Positions 1 through 7,924 of a stretch of DNA of 64,000 bases are shown in pieces (the stretch's first letter is position 1; each line of letters opens with the position of its first letter). The notes beneath the pieces are model-generated. The model did not search any database and had not been told where the DNA came from. It saw nothing but the letters and a program-made list of their open reading frames with translations. Both the position numbers and the translations under genes were made by a program. Origin of the DNA: Streptomyces niveus. GTDB lineage: Bacteria > Actinomycetota > Actinomycetes > Streptomycetales > Streptomycetaceae. The stretch spans positions 1-64,000 of the forward strand of contig NZ_MDCR01000074.1 in NCBI RefSeq assembly GCF_001723055.1, in the 5' to 3' direction.

Positions 1-942
1 GATGCGGTACGCGGAGAGGTCGATGTCCGCCGGAATCGCCCGCCGCACCCCACGCCACCGCAGCTCCACCCGGACACCCGCGCCCGCCGCCGTCGACGCC
101 GCCAGCCGTTCGAGGTCCGCGAGTCCCGGTGCGGGATCGAGCGATACGGGCTCCGCGCCGGGAACCGGTCCCGTACGGCGCAGGGTCCCGAGCGTCCGCC
201 GCAGCCCGGCGAGAGTCTCCCTGCTGGTGGCCTCGATGCTCAGCAGCGCCTTGCGGGCCTCGTCCGGCTGGGTGCCGATCACCCGGCTGCCCACCCCCGC
301 CTGGATGGCGATGACCCCGACACTGTGGGCGATCATGTCGTGCAACTCCCGTGCGATCCGCAGCCGTTCGGCGGCGACGGCCTGGGCCGCCACCTGGGTG
401 CGCTGCTCCACGGCGTGCTCGCGGCGCTCCGTGACCGACAGCCCGATCGTCCAGGCGGCGACCAGCGCCAGGACGAGGACGACCAGCGTCCGGATGTAGA
501 CGTCCATCCCGGACGTGAAGTAGCTGGCGGACGCGATCTGGACGAGGAGCGTCGGGACGGCGGCGGCGAACGCGACACGGCGGGCACGGGAGGCCACGAC
601 CGCCAGGACATTGAGATCGTTCACCAGCACCAGCAGATACACCACCTCCCACGAAGGCCGCTGCGCCGAGACGGCGAACGTGCCGACGAGCATCAGCGCC
701 GTACCCGGCAGCGGGTGGCGCCGCAGCAGGGCCACCGGCAGCACGGTGGCCACGGCGCAGAGGAGGAACCGCAGGCCGGTGGAGTTGTCGGGACCGCTCC
801 GCACCGCGAGCAGCACCGCGACCGGATAGGCGACACCCCCGCACCAGGCCGCGCCCGCCGACGCGACCCGGCGCAGCCGTCCGGCCCCCGTGCCGGTCCG
901 GATCAACCGTCCGAGCTGCGAAAAGAGAGGAGTGGCCGACAT
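1..942 (-). CDS. Sensor histidine kinase, NarL/LiaS-type, C-terminus off the window
   Basis: This is a two-component sensor kinase that would autophosphorylate and pass phosphate to a LuxR-type regulator, probably encoded just beyond the left edge. It starts at the ATG whose complement is at 940-942 and stays open for 314 codons to base 1. Residues 30-170 hold about five hydrophobic membrane segments with little extracytoplasmic loop, as in intramembrane-sensing kinases. The dimerisation/phosphoacceptor motif is RELHDMIAHSVG with His201. The reading ends at LSAYRI, just where the ATPase N-box begins, so the rest of the ATPase domain is missing. It diverges from the ABC transporter at 1076-2814 across 133 bp, the usual layout for a kinase-regulator pair that controls an ABC exporter. 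Family assignment is firm; the signal and targets are inferred. Confidence 0.9.
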   Translation of the reverse strand, partial: MSATPLFSQLGRLIRTGTGAGRLRRVASAGAAWCGGVAYPVAVLLAVRSGPDNSTGLRFLLCAVATVLPVALLRRHPLPGTALMLVGTFAVSAQRPSWEVVYLLVLVNDLNVLAVVASRARRVAFAAAVPTLLVQIASASYFTSGMDVYIRTLVVLVLALVAAWTIGLSVTERREHAVEQRTQVAAQAVAAERLRIARELHDMIAHSVGVIAIQAGVGSRVIGTQPDEARKALLSIEATSRETLAGLRRTLGTLRRTGPVPGAEPVSLDPAPGLADLERLAASTAAGAGVRVELRWRGVRRAIPADIDLSAYRI

Positions 943-1075
943 GCGCCGATCGTAACCGGCCCCCACCCGCCGGGGTATTGGCCGCGAGGCGTACGCCCAC
1001 GGGCCACCACCGTGGCCGCCGGTGTGGCCGCCGGCCCGATGCCGAACGGGCCGGCGCCCGGCCACTGTTGGCCAC

Positions 1076-1990
1076 GTGATCGAAGTCAACGAACTCACCA
1101 AGCGCTACGGCGGGACCACCGCCGTCAAGGACCTCACCTTCACCGTCCGCCCCGGCCGGGTGACCGGGTTCCTCGGCCCCAACGGCGCCGGCAAGAGCAC
1201 GACACTGCGGCTGCTCATCGGACTTGACCGGCCCACCGGCGGCACCGCCACCGTCGACGGCCGCCCCTTCCGCGACCTCCCGCGCGGGCTGCGGCACGTC
1301 GGCGCGCTCCTCGACGCGCACGACGTCCACGGCGGGCGCACCGCACGCGCCCATCTCACCGCACTCGCCCGCGGCAACGCGCTCCCGAAGAGCCGGGTGG
1401 ACCATGTCCTCGACGAGGTGGGACTGGCCTCCGCGGCCCGGCGGCGGATCGGCGGGTTCTCGCTCGGCATGAAGCAGCGGCTCGGGATCGCCGCCGCGCT
1501 GCTCGGTGATCCGCCGGTGCTGCTGTTCGACGAGCCCGTCAACGGCCTCGATCCGGAAGGTGTGTTGTGGGTGCGCGGGCTGTTCAGGCGGCTCGCCGCC
1601 GAAGGGCGCACCGTCTTTGTCTCCAGCCATCTCATGAGCGAGATGGAGAACACCGCCGACGAACTCGTCGTCATCGGCCGGGGCCGGCTGATCGCCGCCG
1701 AGAGCGTGTCGGACTTCGCCGCCCGCGGCACCCGGTCGAGCGTACGCGTCCGTACCCCGGACACGGAGGCGCTTACCGCGCTGCTCAGGGCCGAGGGCGC
1801 GGACGTACGACCGGCGGCGGCCGACGGCCCGCTCATGGTGACCGGTCTCGACGCGCCCGCCATCGGGGAACTGGCCCACCGGCACCGGTTGAGGATCAAC
1901 GAGTTGACGACCGCCACCGCCTCGCTCGAAGAGGCGTTCATGGAACTCACCGCCGACAGCGTCGAATACGGCGCGGAGGACCCACGATGA
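1076..1990 (+). CDS. ABC transporter ATP-binding protein (ABC-2 type)
   Basis: This is the nucleotide-binding subunit of a two-gene ABC-2 transporter; the partner permease follows with a 4-nt overlap (ATGA, 1987-1990). The protein has 304 residues from the GTG at 1076 (reading VIEVNELTKRYGG). The upstream ATG at 1022 would add a GC-rich non-conserved leader, so I reject it. Visible motifs are Walker A GPNGAGKS near residue 36, the signature FSLGMKQR, Walker B VLLFDEPVNGLDP and the H-loop SSHLMSEM. The C-terminal ~90 residues form the accessory region often seen in bacitracin/antibiotic-resistance ATPases. The divergent kinase gene suggests induction by that two-component system. The substrate cannot be read from the sequence. 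Confidence 0.93.
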   Translation: MIEVNELTKRYGGTTAVKDLTFTVRPGRVTGFLGPNGAGKSTTLRLLIGLDRPTGGTATVDGRPFRDLPRGLRHVGALLDAHDVHGGRTARAHLTALARGNALPKSRVDHVLDEVGLASAARRRIGGFSLGMKQRLGIAAALLGDPPVLLFDEPVNGLDPEGVLWVRGLFRRLAAEGRTVFVSSHLMSEMENTADELVVIGRGRLIAAESVSDFAARGTRSSVRVRTPDTEALTALLRAEGADVRPAAADGPLMVTGLDAPAIGELAHRHRLRINELTTATASLEEAFMELTADSVEYGAEDPR

Positions 1991-2814
1991 CCGCGCCCAC
2001 CGGCCCCCGCGCCCGCTTCCACCACCTGATCGCCGCCGAGTGGACCAAGATGTGGTCGCTCCGCTCGACCCCCTGGGCCTTCACGGTGAGCGTGCTGCTC
2101 GTCGTCGCGATCAACACGAACGCGGCCGTCGCCGACTACCACAACTGGCCGAACTACCCCGAGGGGATACGGCAGTTGTTCGTCCCGATCTGGGCCATGC
2201 GGGACGCCTTCACCATCGGCGGGGCGATGGTCCTCATGCTGGCCGCCGCGAGCATCGGCGCGCTGACGCTGGTGGGGGAGTACAGCACCGGCCAGATCCG
2301 TACGACGTTCGCCGCCGTACCGGCCCGCCGCTCCGTACTGGCCGCGAAGACCGTCGTGGTCACGGCGGTCACCACCGCCCTCGGGGCCGTCGCCGCCGTG
2401 ACCTCGTTCGCCGTCACCCAGGCGATCCTCTCCGGCCACCACGTCGGACTGCCCTTCGACTACCCCGGCGCCGCGCGCGTCATGGCGGCGTCCGCGCTGC
2501 TCGCACCGGTGTGCGCGCTCGTCGGTCTGGGCCTGGCGGCACTGATCCGGCACACGGCGACGACGATCGTCTCCCTCACCCTCCTCCTGCTCGTCCTGCC
2601 GTCCCTCCTCAACGAGGGCAGATACGCGACGGCCTCGCTCCTGCACGCCCTTCCACAAGGCGCGTGGGCCGAGTTGGTGACGGTCGGCGACTCCCCGGTC
2701 CCCGTGGCCCACCCGACGACGATCGCCGGCTCCTGGCTCGTGTACGGGCTCTGGGCGCTGGCCGCGGTGGTGATCGCGGCCGTCGCCGTCCACCACCGCG
2801 ACCCCGCTCCCTAA
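1987..2814 (+). CDS. ABC-2 family permease
   Basis: This is the membrane subunit paired with the ATPase at 1076-1990, started by the ATG that overlaps the ATPase stop codon, which implies translational coupling. It has 275 residues and about six hydrophobic segments, among them TPWAFTVSVLLVVAI near the N-terminus and a last one at LVYGLWALAAVVIAAVAV. The LTLVGEYSTGQIRTTF stretch in the first cytoplasmic loop is typical of ABC-2 permeases of the YhaP/NatB kind. The gene meets the exporter at 2811-4598 tail to tail with a 4-nt overlap of stop codons (TAA here, TAG there), so no room is left for a terminator between the convergent transcripts. The cargo is unknown. Confidence 0.9.
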   Translation: MTAPTGPRARFHHLIAAEWTKMWSLRSTPWAFTVSVLLVVAINTNAAVADYHNWPNYPEGIRQLFVPIWAMRDAFTIGGAMVLMLAAASIGALTLVGEYSTGQIRTTFAAVPARRSVLAAKTVVVTAVTTALGAVAAVTSFAVTQAILSGHHVGLPFDYPGAARVMAASALLAPVCALVGLGLAALIRHTATTIVSLTLLLLVLPSLLNEGRYATASLLHALPQGAWAELVTVGDSPVPVAHPTTIAGSWLVYGLWALAAVVIAAVAVHHRDPAP

Positions 2815-4598
2815 GAAGCCCGGTGCGCCGGCTGGAGGCCGGCGTACACCCCGCCGCTCGTCATCAGCGCGTCGTGCGTGCCGACCTCCGCGATCCGGCC
2901 GTGTTCCATCACCACGATGCGGTCCGCGCCCCGGATGGTGGAGAGCCGGTGGGCCACGACGAAGACCGTGCGGCCCTCGACCAGCCGCGCCAGCGCCTCC
3001 TGCACCAGCGCCTCCGAGCGGTTGTCGAGCGCGGACGTGGCCTCGTCCAGGACCAGCACCCGGGGGTCGCGTATGAGCGCGCGGGCTATCGCGAGCCGCT
3101 GCTTCTGGCCGCCGGACAGACGCGCGCCGCGCTGGCCGACGACGGTGTCGAGGCCGTCCGGCAGACGGTCGACGAATTCGAGGGCGTTCGCGTCCCGCAG
3201 CGCCCGCCGCACCGTCGCCTCGTCCATGCCGTCGAGCCCGTACGTGACGTTCTCCCGGATCGTGCCCTCGAAGAGGATCGACTCCTGCGGCACGACGGAC
3301 AGGAACCGGCGGTAGCTGCGCAGGTCGAGCGTGGCCATGTCCGCGCCGTCCAGCAGGATGCGCCCGTCCGTGGGGCGGATGAAGCCGATGAGGAGGTTGA
3401 GTACGGTCGACTTGCCCGCGCCGGACGCGCCGACCAGGGCGATGGTCTGGCCCGGCCGGGCGGAGAGCGTGAAGCCCTCCACGGCGGTGTCGGGCGAGCC
3501 TTCGTACCGGAAGCCGACATCCTGGAAGTCGATACGCCCCGTGACCGAGGCGACCTGCTCCTTGCCCGCGTTGCTCTCCAGGTCGGGAGCCTCAAGCACC
3601 TCACCGGCCGACCGCACCGACTCAAGTCCCTTGCTGATGACGGGCGCCAGGCCCAGCAACGTCACCATCGAGCTGGTCAGCGTGGTGAAGAACGCGCTCA
3701 GCATGACGACGTCGCCCGCCGTGATGGGCAGCAGCCCGTGGTAGGCCACGAGTGCCGAGCCCGCGAGACACACCACACCAAGGGAGTTGAGCAGGATCCA
3801 CGCGAGCGCCCCGAAACGCCCGTTGAGCAGATCGAGCCGCACCCCGGCCGCGAGGACCTGCCGCAGCGAGCCGTCGATACGGACCATCGCCGCACCCTCC
3901 AGACCGTGCGCGCGCGTGATCGGGATCAGCGACGTCATCTCGCTCACCCGTGACGACATGCGCTCCACCTCGTGGCGGAACGCCGCGTTGTGACTCTGGA
4001 GACGGCCCCGCAACCGCACGATCAGGAAACCGGCGGCGGGGACGACGAGCAGGAAGACGGGGAGGAACGACGGTACGCGCACCCCGATCACGACGAGACC
4101 GCCGACGAGCGTGACGACGGCGGCCAGCCCCATGTCCGAGGACTGCTGCACCATCTGCTCCACCGTCTCCACGTCCCTGACCACCTTGGCCTGGAGGACG
4201 CCGGCGCTCACCCGCGAGTGGTAGCCGATCGAGAGCTGCTGCATCCGGCGGCACAGCGCGTCGCGCAGCGCCATGCCCACGCGCCGTACGCTGCCCGCCA
4301 GACAGCGCACATAGAGCAGATGCAGCGGGAGGTTGAGCAGCAGGACCACGAGCAGCACGCCCGCGTTGAGCCAGATGTCGGATTCCGGACCGTGCCGGAC
4401 GACGGTGTCGATGATGTTGGCGGTGATCAGGGGAAGCAGCCAGATCGGGCTGTGCTTCCCGATGAACGCGAGGACGGCGACCGCCAGTCGGAGGCGGTCG
4501 GGACGGAAGAGATAGCCGAGGGTCCGTACAGGATGCTCACCCCGGTAGCGGTGGTCGAGCGCCGCAGATGACGGGAGGGTGGAGACCGGTCGCTGCAT
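2811..4598 (-). CDS. ABC exporter, fused membrane and ATPase domains
   Basis: This is a half-size ABC exporter that would work as a homodimer or with a partner. It has 595 residues from the ATG at 4598 (MQRPVSTLPSS); an upstream in-frame start at 4646 adds a less plausible leader. The N-terminal ~330 residues carry six membrane helices (for example LAFIGKHSPIWLLPLITANI). The ATPase domain follows: Walker A VGASGAGKST, Q-loop VVPQESILFEGTIREN, signature LSGGQKQRLAIARAL, Walker B VLVLDEATSALD and H-loop VAHRLSTIRG, all intact. No neighbouring biosynthetic gene hints at the cargo; lipid, peptide or drug export are all possible. Confidence 0.93.
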   Translation of the reverse strand: MQRPVSTLPSSAALDHRYRGEHPVRTLGYLFRPDRLRLAVAVLAFIGKHSPIWLLPLITANIIDTVVRHGPESDIWLNAGVLLVVLLLNLPLHLLYVRCLAGSVRRVGMALRDALCRRMQQLSIGYHSRVSAGVLQAKVVRDVETVEQMVQQSSDMGLAAVVTLVGGLVVIGVRVPSFLPVFLLVVPAAGFLIVRLRGRLQSHNAAFRHEVERMSSRVSEMTSLIPITRAHGLEGAAMVRIDGSLRQVLAAGVRLDLLNGRFGALAWILLNSLGVVCLAGSALVAYHGLLPITAGDVVMLSAFFTTLTSSMVTLLGLAPVISKGLESVRSAGEVLEAPDLESNAGKEQVASVTGRIDFQDVGFRYEGSPDTAVEGFTLSARPGQTIALVGASGAGKSTVLNLLIGFIRPTDGRILLDGADMATLDLRSYRRFLSVVPQESILFEGTIRENVTYGLDGMDEATVRRALRDANALEFVDRLPDGLDTVVGQRGARLSGGQKQRLAIARALIRDPRVLVLDEATSALDNRSEALVQEALARLVEGRTVFVVAHRLSTIRGADRIVVMEHGRIAEVGTHDALMTSGGVYAGLQPAHRAS

Positions 4599-4676
4599 GG
4601 GCCAAGCAAATCCCGCTCCCCACGGGCCCTGCAACCCCCTTTTCACTCGGGTTCCCCGCCGCCCCGGGCCCCCGGC

Positions 4677-5525
4677 TCAGCCGGCGAACGGGGTGCCGGG
4701 GACGCCCTGGCCCGCGTCCGGCAGGACGAGGAGCGAGCCGGTCAGGGGGTGCGGGTCGACGACGCCGACAGCGGCGGTGGTGATGTACAGATCCCGCAGC
4801 TGAGGGCCGCCGAACGCGCAGGAGGTGGGGCGTAGTACGGGCAGTTCGACGGTACGGTCCAACGCGCCGTCCGGCGTGTAGCGGCGGACCGCCGCCCCGT
4901 CCCACAGCGCGACCCAGACGCAGCCGTCCGCGTCGACCGTCAGTCCGTCCGGGTGTCCGGCGCCCGGCTCGATTGTCGCCAACGGGCCCTGGTCGACCAG
5001 TGGTTGACCGGGCGAACGGGTGTCGGCGCGGAACCGGTCGATACGGCCCGTTGGGGTGTCGACGTAGTACATCGTCCGCCCGTCCGGACTCCACCCGGTG
5101 CCGTTGCCCACGGTGACGGGCCGGGTGTCGGTGACGGCCCCGTCCGGCGCCACCCGGATCAGCGTCCCGCCGCCCGGTGCCTCGTCGTAGCGCATGCTGC
5201 CCGCCCACAGCGCGCCGTCGGGCGCGACCGCCGCGTCGTTGCCCCGGCGGCCCGGCACCGGGTCGCGCACCAGCCACGCGAAGTCCCCCTCGGGGCCGTA
5301 CAGACCGATGCCGTCACGGAGGTTGACCACCAGCCCGCCCCCGGCCCGGGGGAGCGCGGCGCCGACGTGCTGCTCGGTGGCCAGGGTCGTACGGCGGCCG
5401 TCGGCCGGGTCGAAGGTGTGGATCCGCGAGGAGAGGATGTCCACCCACAGCAGCCGGCCCGTCGCCGGGTCCCACGTGGGCCCCTCACCGAGCTTCGCCC
5501 GGGCCCGTACGGCGACCTCGGTCAT
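4677..5525 (-). CDS. SMP-30/gluconolactonase-family protein
   Basis: A six-bladed beta-propeller of the SMP-30/gluconolactonase/LRE family, 282 residues, likely a metal-dependent sugar-lactone hydrolase in the cytoplasm (no signal peptide). The expected metal/substrate residues are present: the glutamate in KLGEGPTWDP near the N-terminus, the asparagine in GRRGNDAAVAPDG and in NGTGWSPDG, and the aspartate in HPDGLTVDADG. The ATG at 5525 overlaps the TGA of the upstream DUF6351 gene by 4 nt (ATGA), so the two are probably translated together. Genes of this family often act on aldonolactones from extracellular sugar oxidation, but the substrate here is not known. Confidence 0.9.
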   Translation of the reverse strand: MTEVAVRARAKLGEGPTWDPATGRLLWVDILSSRIHTFDPADGRRTTLATEQHVGAALPRAGGGLVVNLRDGIGLYGPEGDFAWLVRDPVPGRRGNDAAVAPDGALWAGSMRYDEAPGGGTLIRVAPDGAVTDTRPVTVGNGTGWSPDGRTMYYVDTPTGRIDRFRADTRSPGQPLVDQGPLATIEPGAGHPDGLTVDADGCVWVALWDGAAVRRYTPDGALDRTVELPVLRPTSCAFGGPQLRDLYITTAAVGVVDPHPLTGSLLVLPDAGQGVPGTPFAG

Positions 5526-7744
5526 CGCGCCCCGCCCACGGCCGGTCCCAGCGACTGCCAGGTGCCACCGTGCGGACGCTGCCCCGCACCGCTCCTGCTC
5601 CAGTCGCACACCCCGCCGGGGAACGCCGCGCGCAACCGCCGGAGTTCGGCACCGGTGAACGTCACCGCGTAGTCCGCCGGATCAACCGCCTTGCGCCGGC
5701 AGGCGATCACATCGTCCGCGAGCGGCGCGCCCGCGACCAGCCTCGGCGTCGGGAAGGCCGGATACAGCGAGCCGCACTCGCCCGCGTTGTCGTAGCCGAG
5801 CCGCTGCTCGATCTTCCGGGGCTCCGCGTCCTTGGTCCAGCACGCGTCCGTCAGCGACGCCGGCTTCCGCGCCACGACGTCCCGCGCCGTCCACCCCTCC
5901 CGGGGGGAAAGCGCCGTCAGCGAGGTCAGCCAGGTGTCCATCTCGGTGAGCGCGTACCGCAGCGCCGGGCTTCTCAGACTGAACCCGTGGCGGTTGTCCT
6001 CCGCGAGCATCACCTGGTTGTCCGCGTCACCGTTCGCCGCGATCAGCCGGGCGCGGGTGGAGAACCCGTGCACCGCCATGTGGATGTCGCCGCCCGGAGA
6101 ATCGTCGGTGTACGAGCGGTGGTCGATGACCGGCGTGGTGGCCAGCCCGGCGCCGCCCCACAGGACGCGGCCCGTCCCGTACGCCGCCTCGGTGGCCCTG
6201 CCGTCGGCCGCCGTACGCGCTGCCGTGAACTCGGCGTCCCGATCGATGCCGCCCACGCGGGAGTTGAGGTCGATGAACTGCTCCGTGCTGATCGCGCCCT
6301 CGTTCAGCGCGTCGAGGCCGTACTGCACACCCACGTTGTCCAGCGGGCGCAGCGCGGCGCCGCTGCGCCGGTCGGTCCCGTACACGTTCACGGTGTGGTC
6401 GAAGACCGTGCCCCGCGCCCCGTCGGGATTGCTCCGCGCGTCGTAGCGCCGGTCGGCGGGCAGCGCGGCGGGGAACTCCGCGTCCGGGTCCAGGCGCTTC
6501 GCGCCGTCGCTCAGATTCGGGATGCTCGCCCGCTCCCGGAACCCGGCGACGGCCCTCTGCTGCTCGGCGCTGAACCCGCCGGGCGCCGTCGCGGTGAAGT
6601 AGTGGTCCAGCAGCCGGGAGTCCAGCAGCGTGATGTTGGTCGCCGACGTCACGTCGGGGAAGCTGCACCCGACGATGATGCCGTCGAGCAGACCGGGGTA
6701 GTTGTCGGCGATCTGATAGCTCTGGTACGAGCCGCCCGAGCACCCCCAGCCGATGGTGAAGCGCGGGACGCCGTACCGCTCCACGAAGTGCTCCTTGACC
6801 ATCATCATGGTCTCGGACGCCAGCAGGTCGTTGCAGTTGTTGCCGAAGACGTTGAGGGACGACGACGCCACCGCGTACCCGCGCCCCAGCATCTCGGTGT
6901 CCAGTACGCCACCGGTGTCCGCGCCCTGGGTGTACCAGCCGCCCCGGCAGCCGCCGCCGAACGTGTACATGAGCCGCCCGTTCCACCCTTCGGCGGGCCG
7001 CGCCCGGGTCGGCTCGGGCGCGGCGGGGTCGGCCAGCATCGATATCTGGTAGACGCCCCGGTTCAGCGTGCCCGTCTCGATCCGGATGAGGAACGGCACC
7101 CGGGCGCCGGTGGTCGTGGTGGTCGTCGCCAGGTCCGCCGGGCGGCTCGCCGGATCGGCCAGCGGTTTCACGCTCCCGTCCGTGGAGCGGTACGCGTGGT
7201 CGACCCGGGTCGCGATCGAACAGTCCTCGTCCAGCGGCGGTCCCAGGGTGGAGCCGTCGACCAGCTTGAACGACTGCGTGCCGCACACGAAGGGCCGCTC
7301 GTGCGGACCGCTGATGACCGGTCCCGTCGACGGATGGTCGCGCACCAGGAGCGCGGCCCGTGCCCCCGGCCGGCCGGGAACGGCCGCGACGAGCCGGCTG
7401 CCGTCCTCACGCAGCGACGACACCAGCCCCGTCAGGGTTCCCGGCGCGGAGTCCGCCGCGGTGGACTCCGACGTGAACGCCGACGTGAAGGCCGCCGTCA
7501 CGTCCGTGCCGTCGCGGGTGACGCGTACGTCGTCGGGGTCGACGCCCCGGGGCACCCCGACGCGCACCAGCACGTCACCGCCGGTGACCACATCGGGCCG
7601 GGTCGAGAGCGTGTCGATGGTGAGCCGTTCGCCCCCGCCCCCTTCCTTGTCTCCACCCGGCCGCTCGGCGGCGGCACTGGGCAGACAGGTCAGCAGCAAC
7701 GCGCCGGTCGCGAGCGCGATGGCGAGGACAGGCCGACGGGACAC
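5522..7744 (-). CDS. DUF6351 family secreted protein, alpha/beta-hydrolase-like
   Basis: A 740-residue exported protein. The N-terminus (MSRRPVLAIALATGALLLTCLPSAAA) is a Sec signal peptide with a likely cut after the AAA. A segment with HPSTGPVISGPHERPFVCG near residue 145 is what I recognise as the DUF6351 family. Further on, GWGCSGGSYQSYQ resembles a nucleophile elbow and is followed by an alpha/beta-hydrolase-like layout, with a possible acid/histidine pair near the C-terminal AEDNRHGFSL. I infer an esterase-like hydrolase; the reaction is unknown. The start is the GTG at 7744, preceded by a strong GGGGG-containing ribosome site at about 7751-7758. It is the first gene of a two-gene operon with the SMP-30 protein, suggesting joint processing of one substrate outside and inside the cell. 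Confidence 0.78.
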   Translation of the reverse strand: MSRRPVLAIALATGALLLTCLPSAAAERPGGDKEGGGGERLTIDTLSTRPDVVTGGDVLVRVGVPRGVDPDDVRVTRDGTDVTAAFTSAFTSESTAADSAPGTLTGLVSSLREDGSRLVAAVPGRPGARAALLVRDHPSTGPVISGPHERPFVCGTQSFKLVDGSTLGPPLDEDCSIATRVDHAYRSTDGSVKPLADPASRPADLATTTTTTGARVPFLIRIETGTLNRGVYQISMLADPAAPEPTRARPAEGWNGRLMYTFGGGCRGGWYTQGADTGGVLDTEMLGRGYAVASSSLNVFGNNCNDLLASETMMMVKEHFVERYGVPRFTIGWGCSGGSYQSYQIADNYPGLLDGIIVGCSFPDVTSATNITLLDSRLLDHYFTATAPGGFSAEQQRAVAGFRERASIPNLSDGAKRLDPDAEFPAALPADRRYDARSNPDGARGTVFDHTVNVYGTDRRSGAALRPLDNVGVQYGLDALNEGAISTEQFIDLNSRVGGIDRDAEFTAARTAADGRATEAAYGTGRVLWGGAGLATTPVIDHRSYTDDSPGGDIHMAVHGFSTRARLIAANGDADNQVMLAEDNRHGFSLRSPALRYALTEMDTWLTSLTALSPREGWTARDVVARKPASLTDACWTKDAEPRKIEQRLGYDNAGECGSLYPAFPTPRLVAGAPLADDVIACRRKAVDPADYAVTFTGAELRRLRAAFPGGVCDWSRSGAGQRPHGGTWQSLGPAVGGAR

Positions 7745-7763
7745 CGATGAACCCCCAAGATCC

Positions 7764-7790
7764 GTTCACCGGCCGCACCGGCCCGTGAAC
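7764..7790. promoter_or_regulatory. 27-bp inverted repeat in the DUF6351 leader
   Basis: The arms GTTCACCGGCC (7764-7774) and GGCCCGTGAAC (7780-7790) match at 10 of 11 positions around a 5-nt centre. The repeat lies 20 bp upstream of the DUF6351 start codon, next to its ribosome site, so it may be an operator or a leader hairpin controlling the hydrolase operon. Nothing else is evident in the 180 bp between this gene and the phosphatase gene except CACTC-like short direct repeats at about 7798-7825. Confidence 0.4.
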
Positions 7791-7924
7791 ACTCGTCCCA
7801 CTCCACTTCACTCCAGATCACTCCTGGACCCGCAGAATGGTTCATGCGGCGAGGTCGCCGGGTCAAGACCCCGTACCGGCACCCGCGGCTCGCCCACCCC
7901 CGGAGAGGGGTGTAGAAAGGGGAC

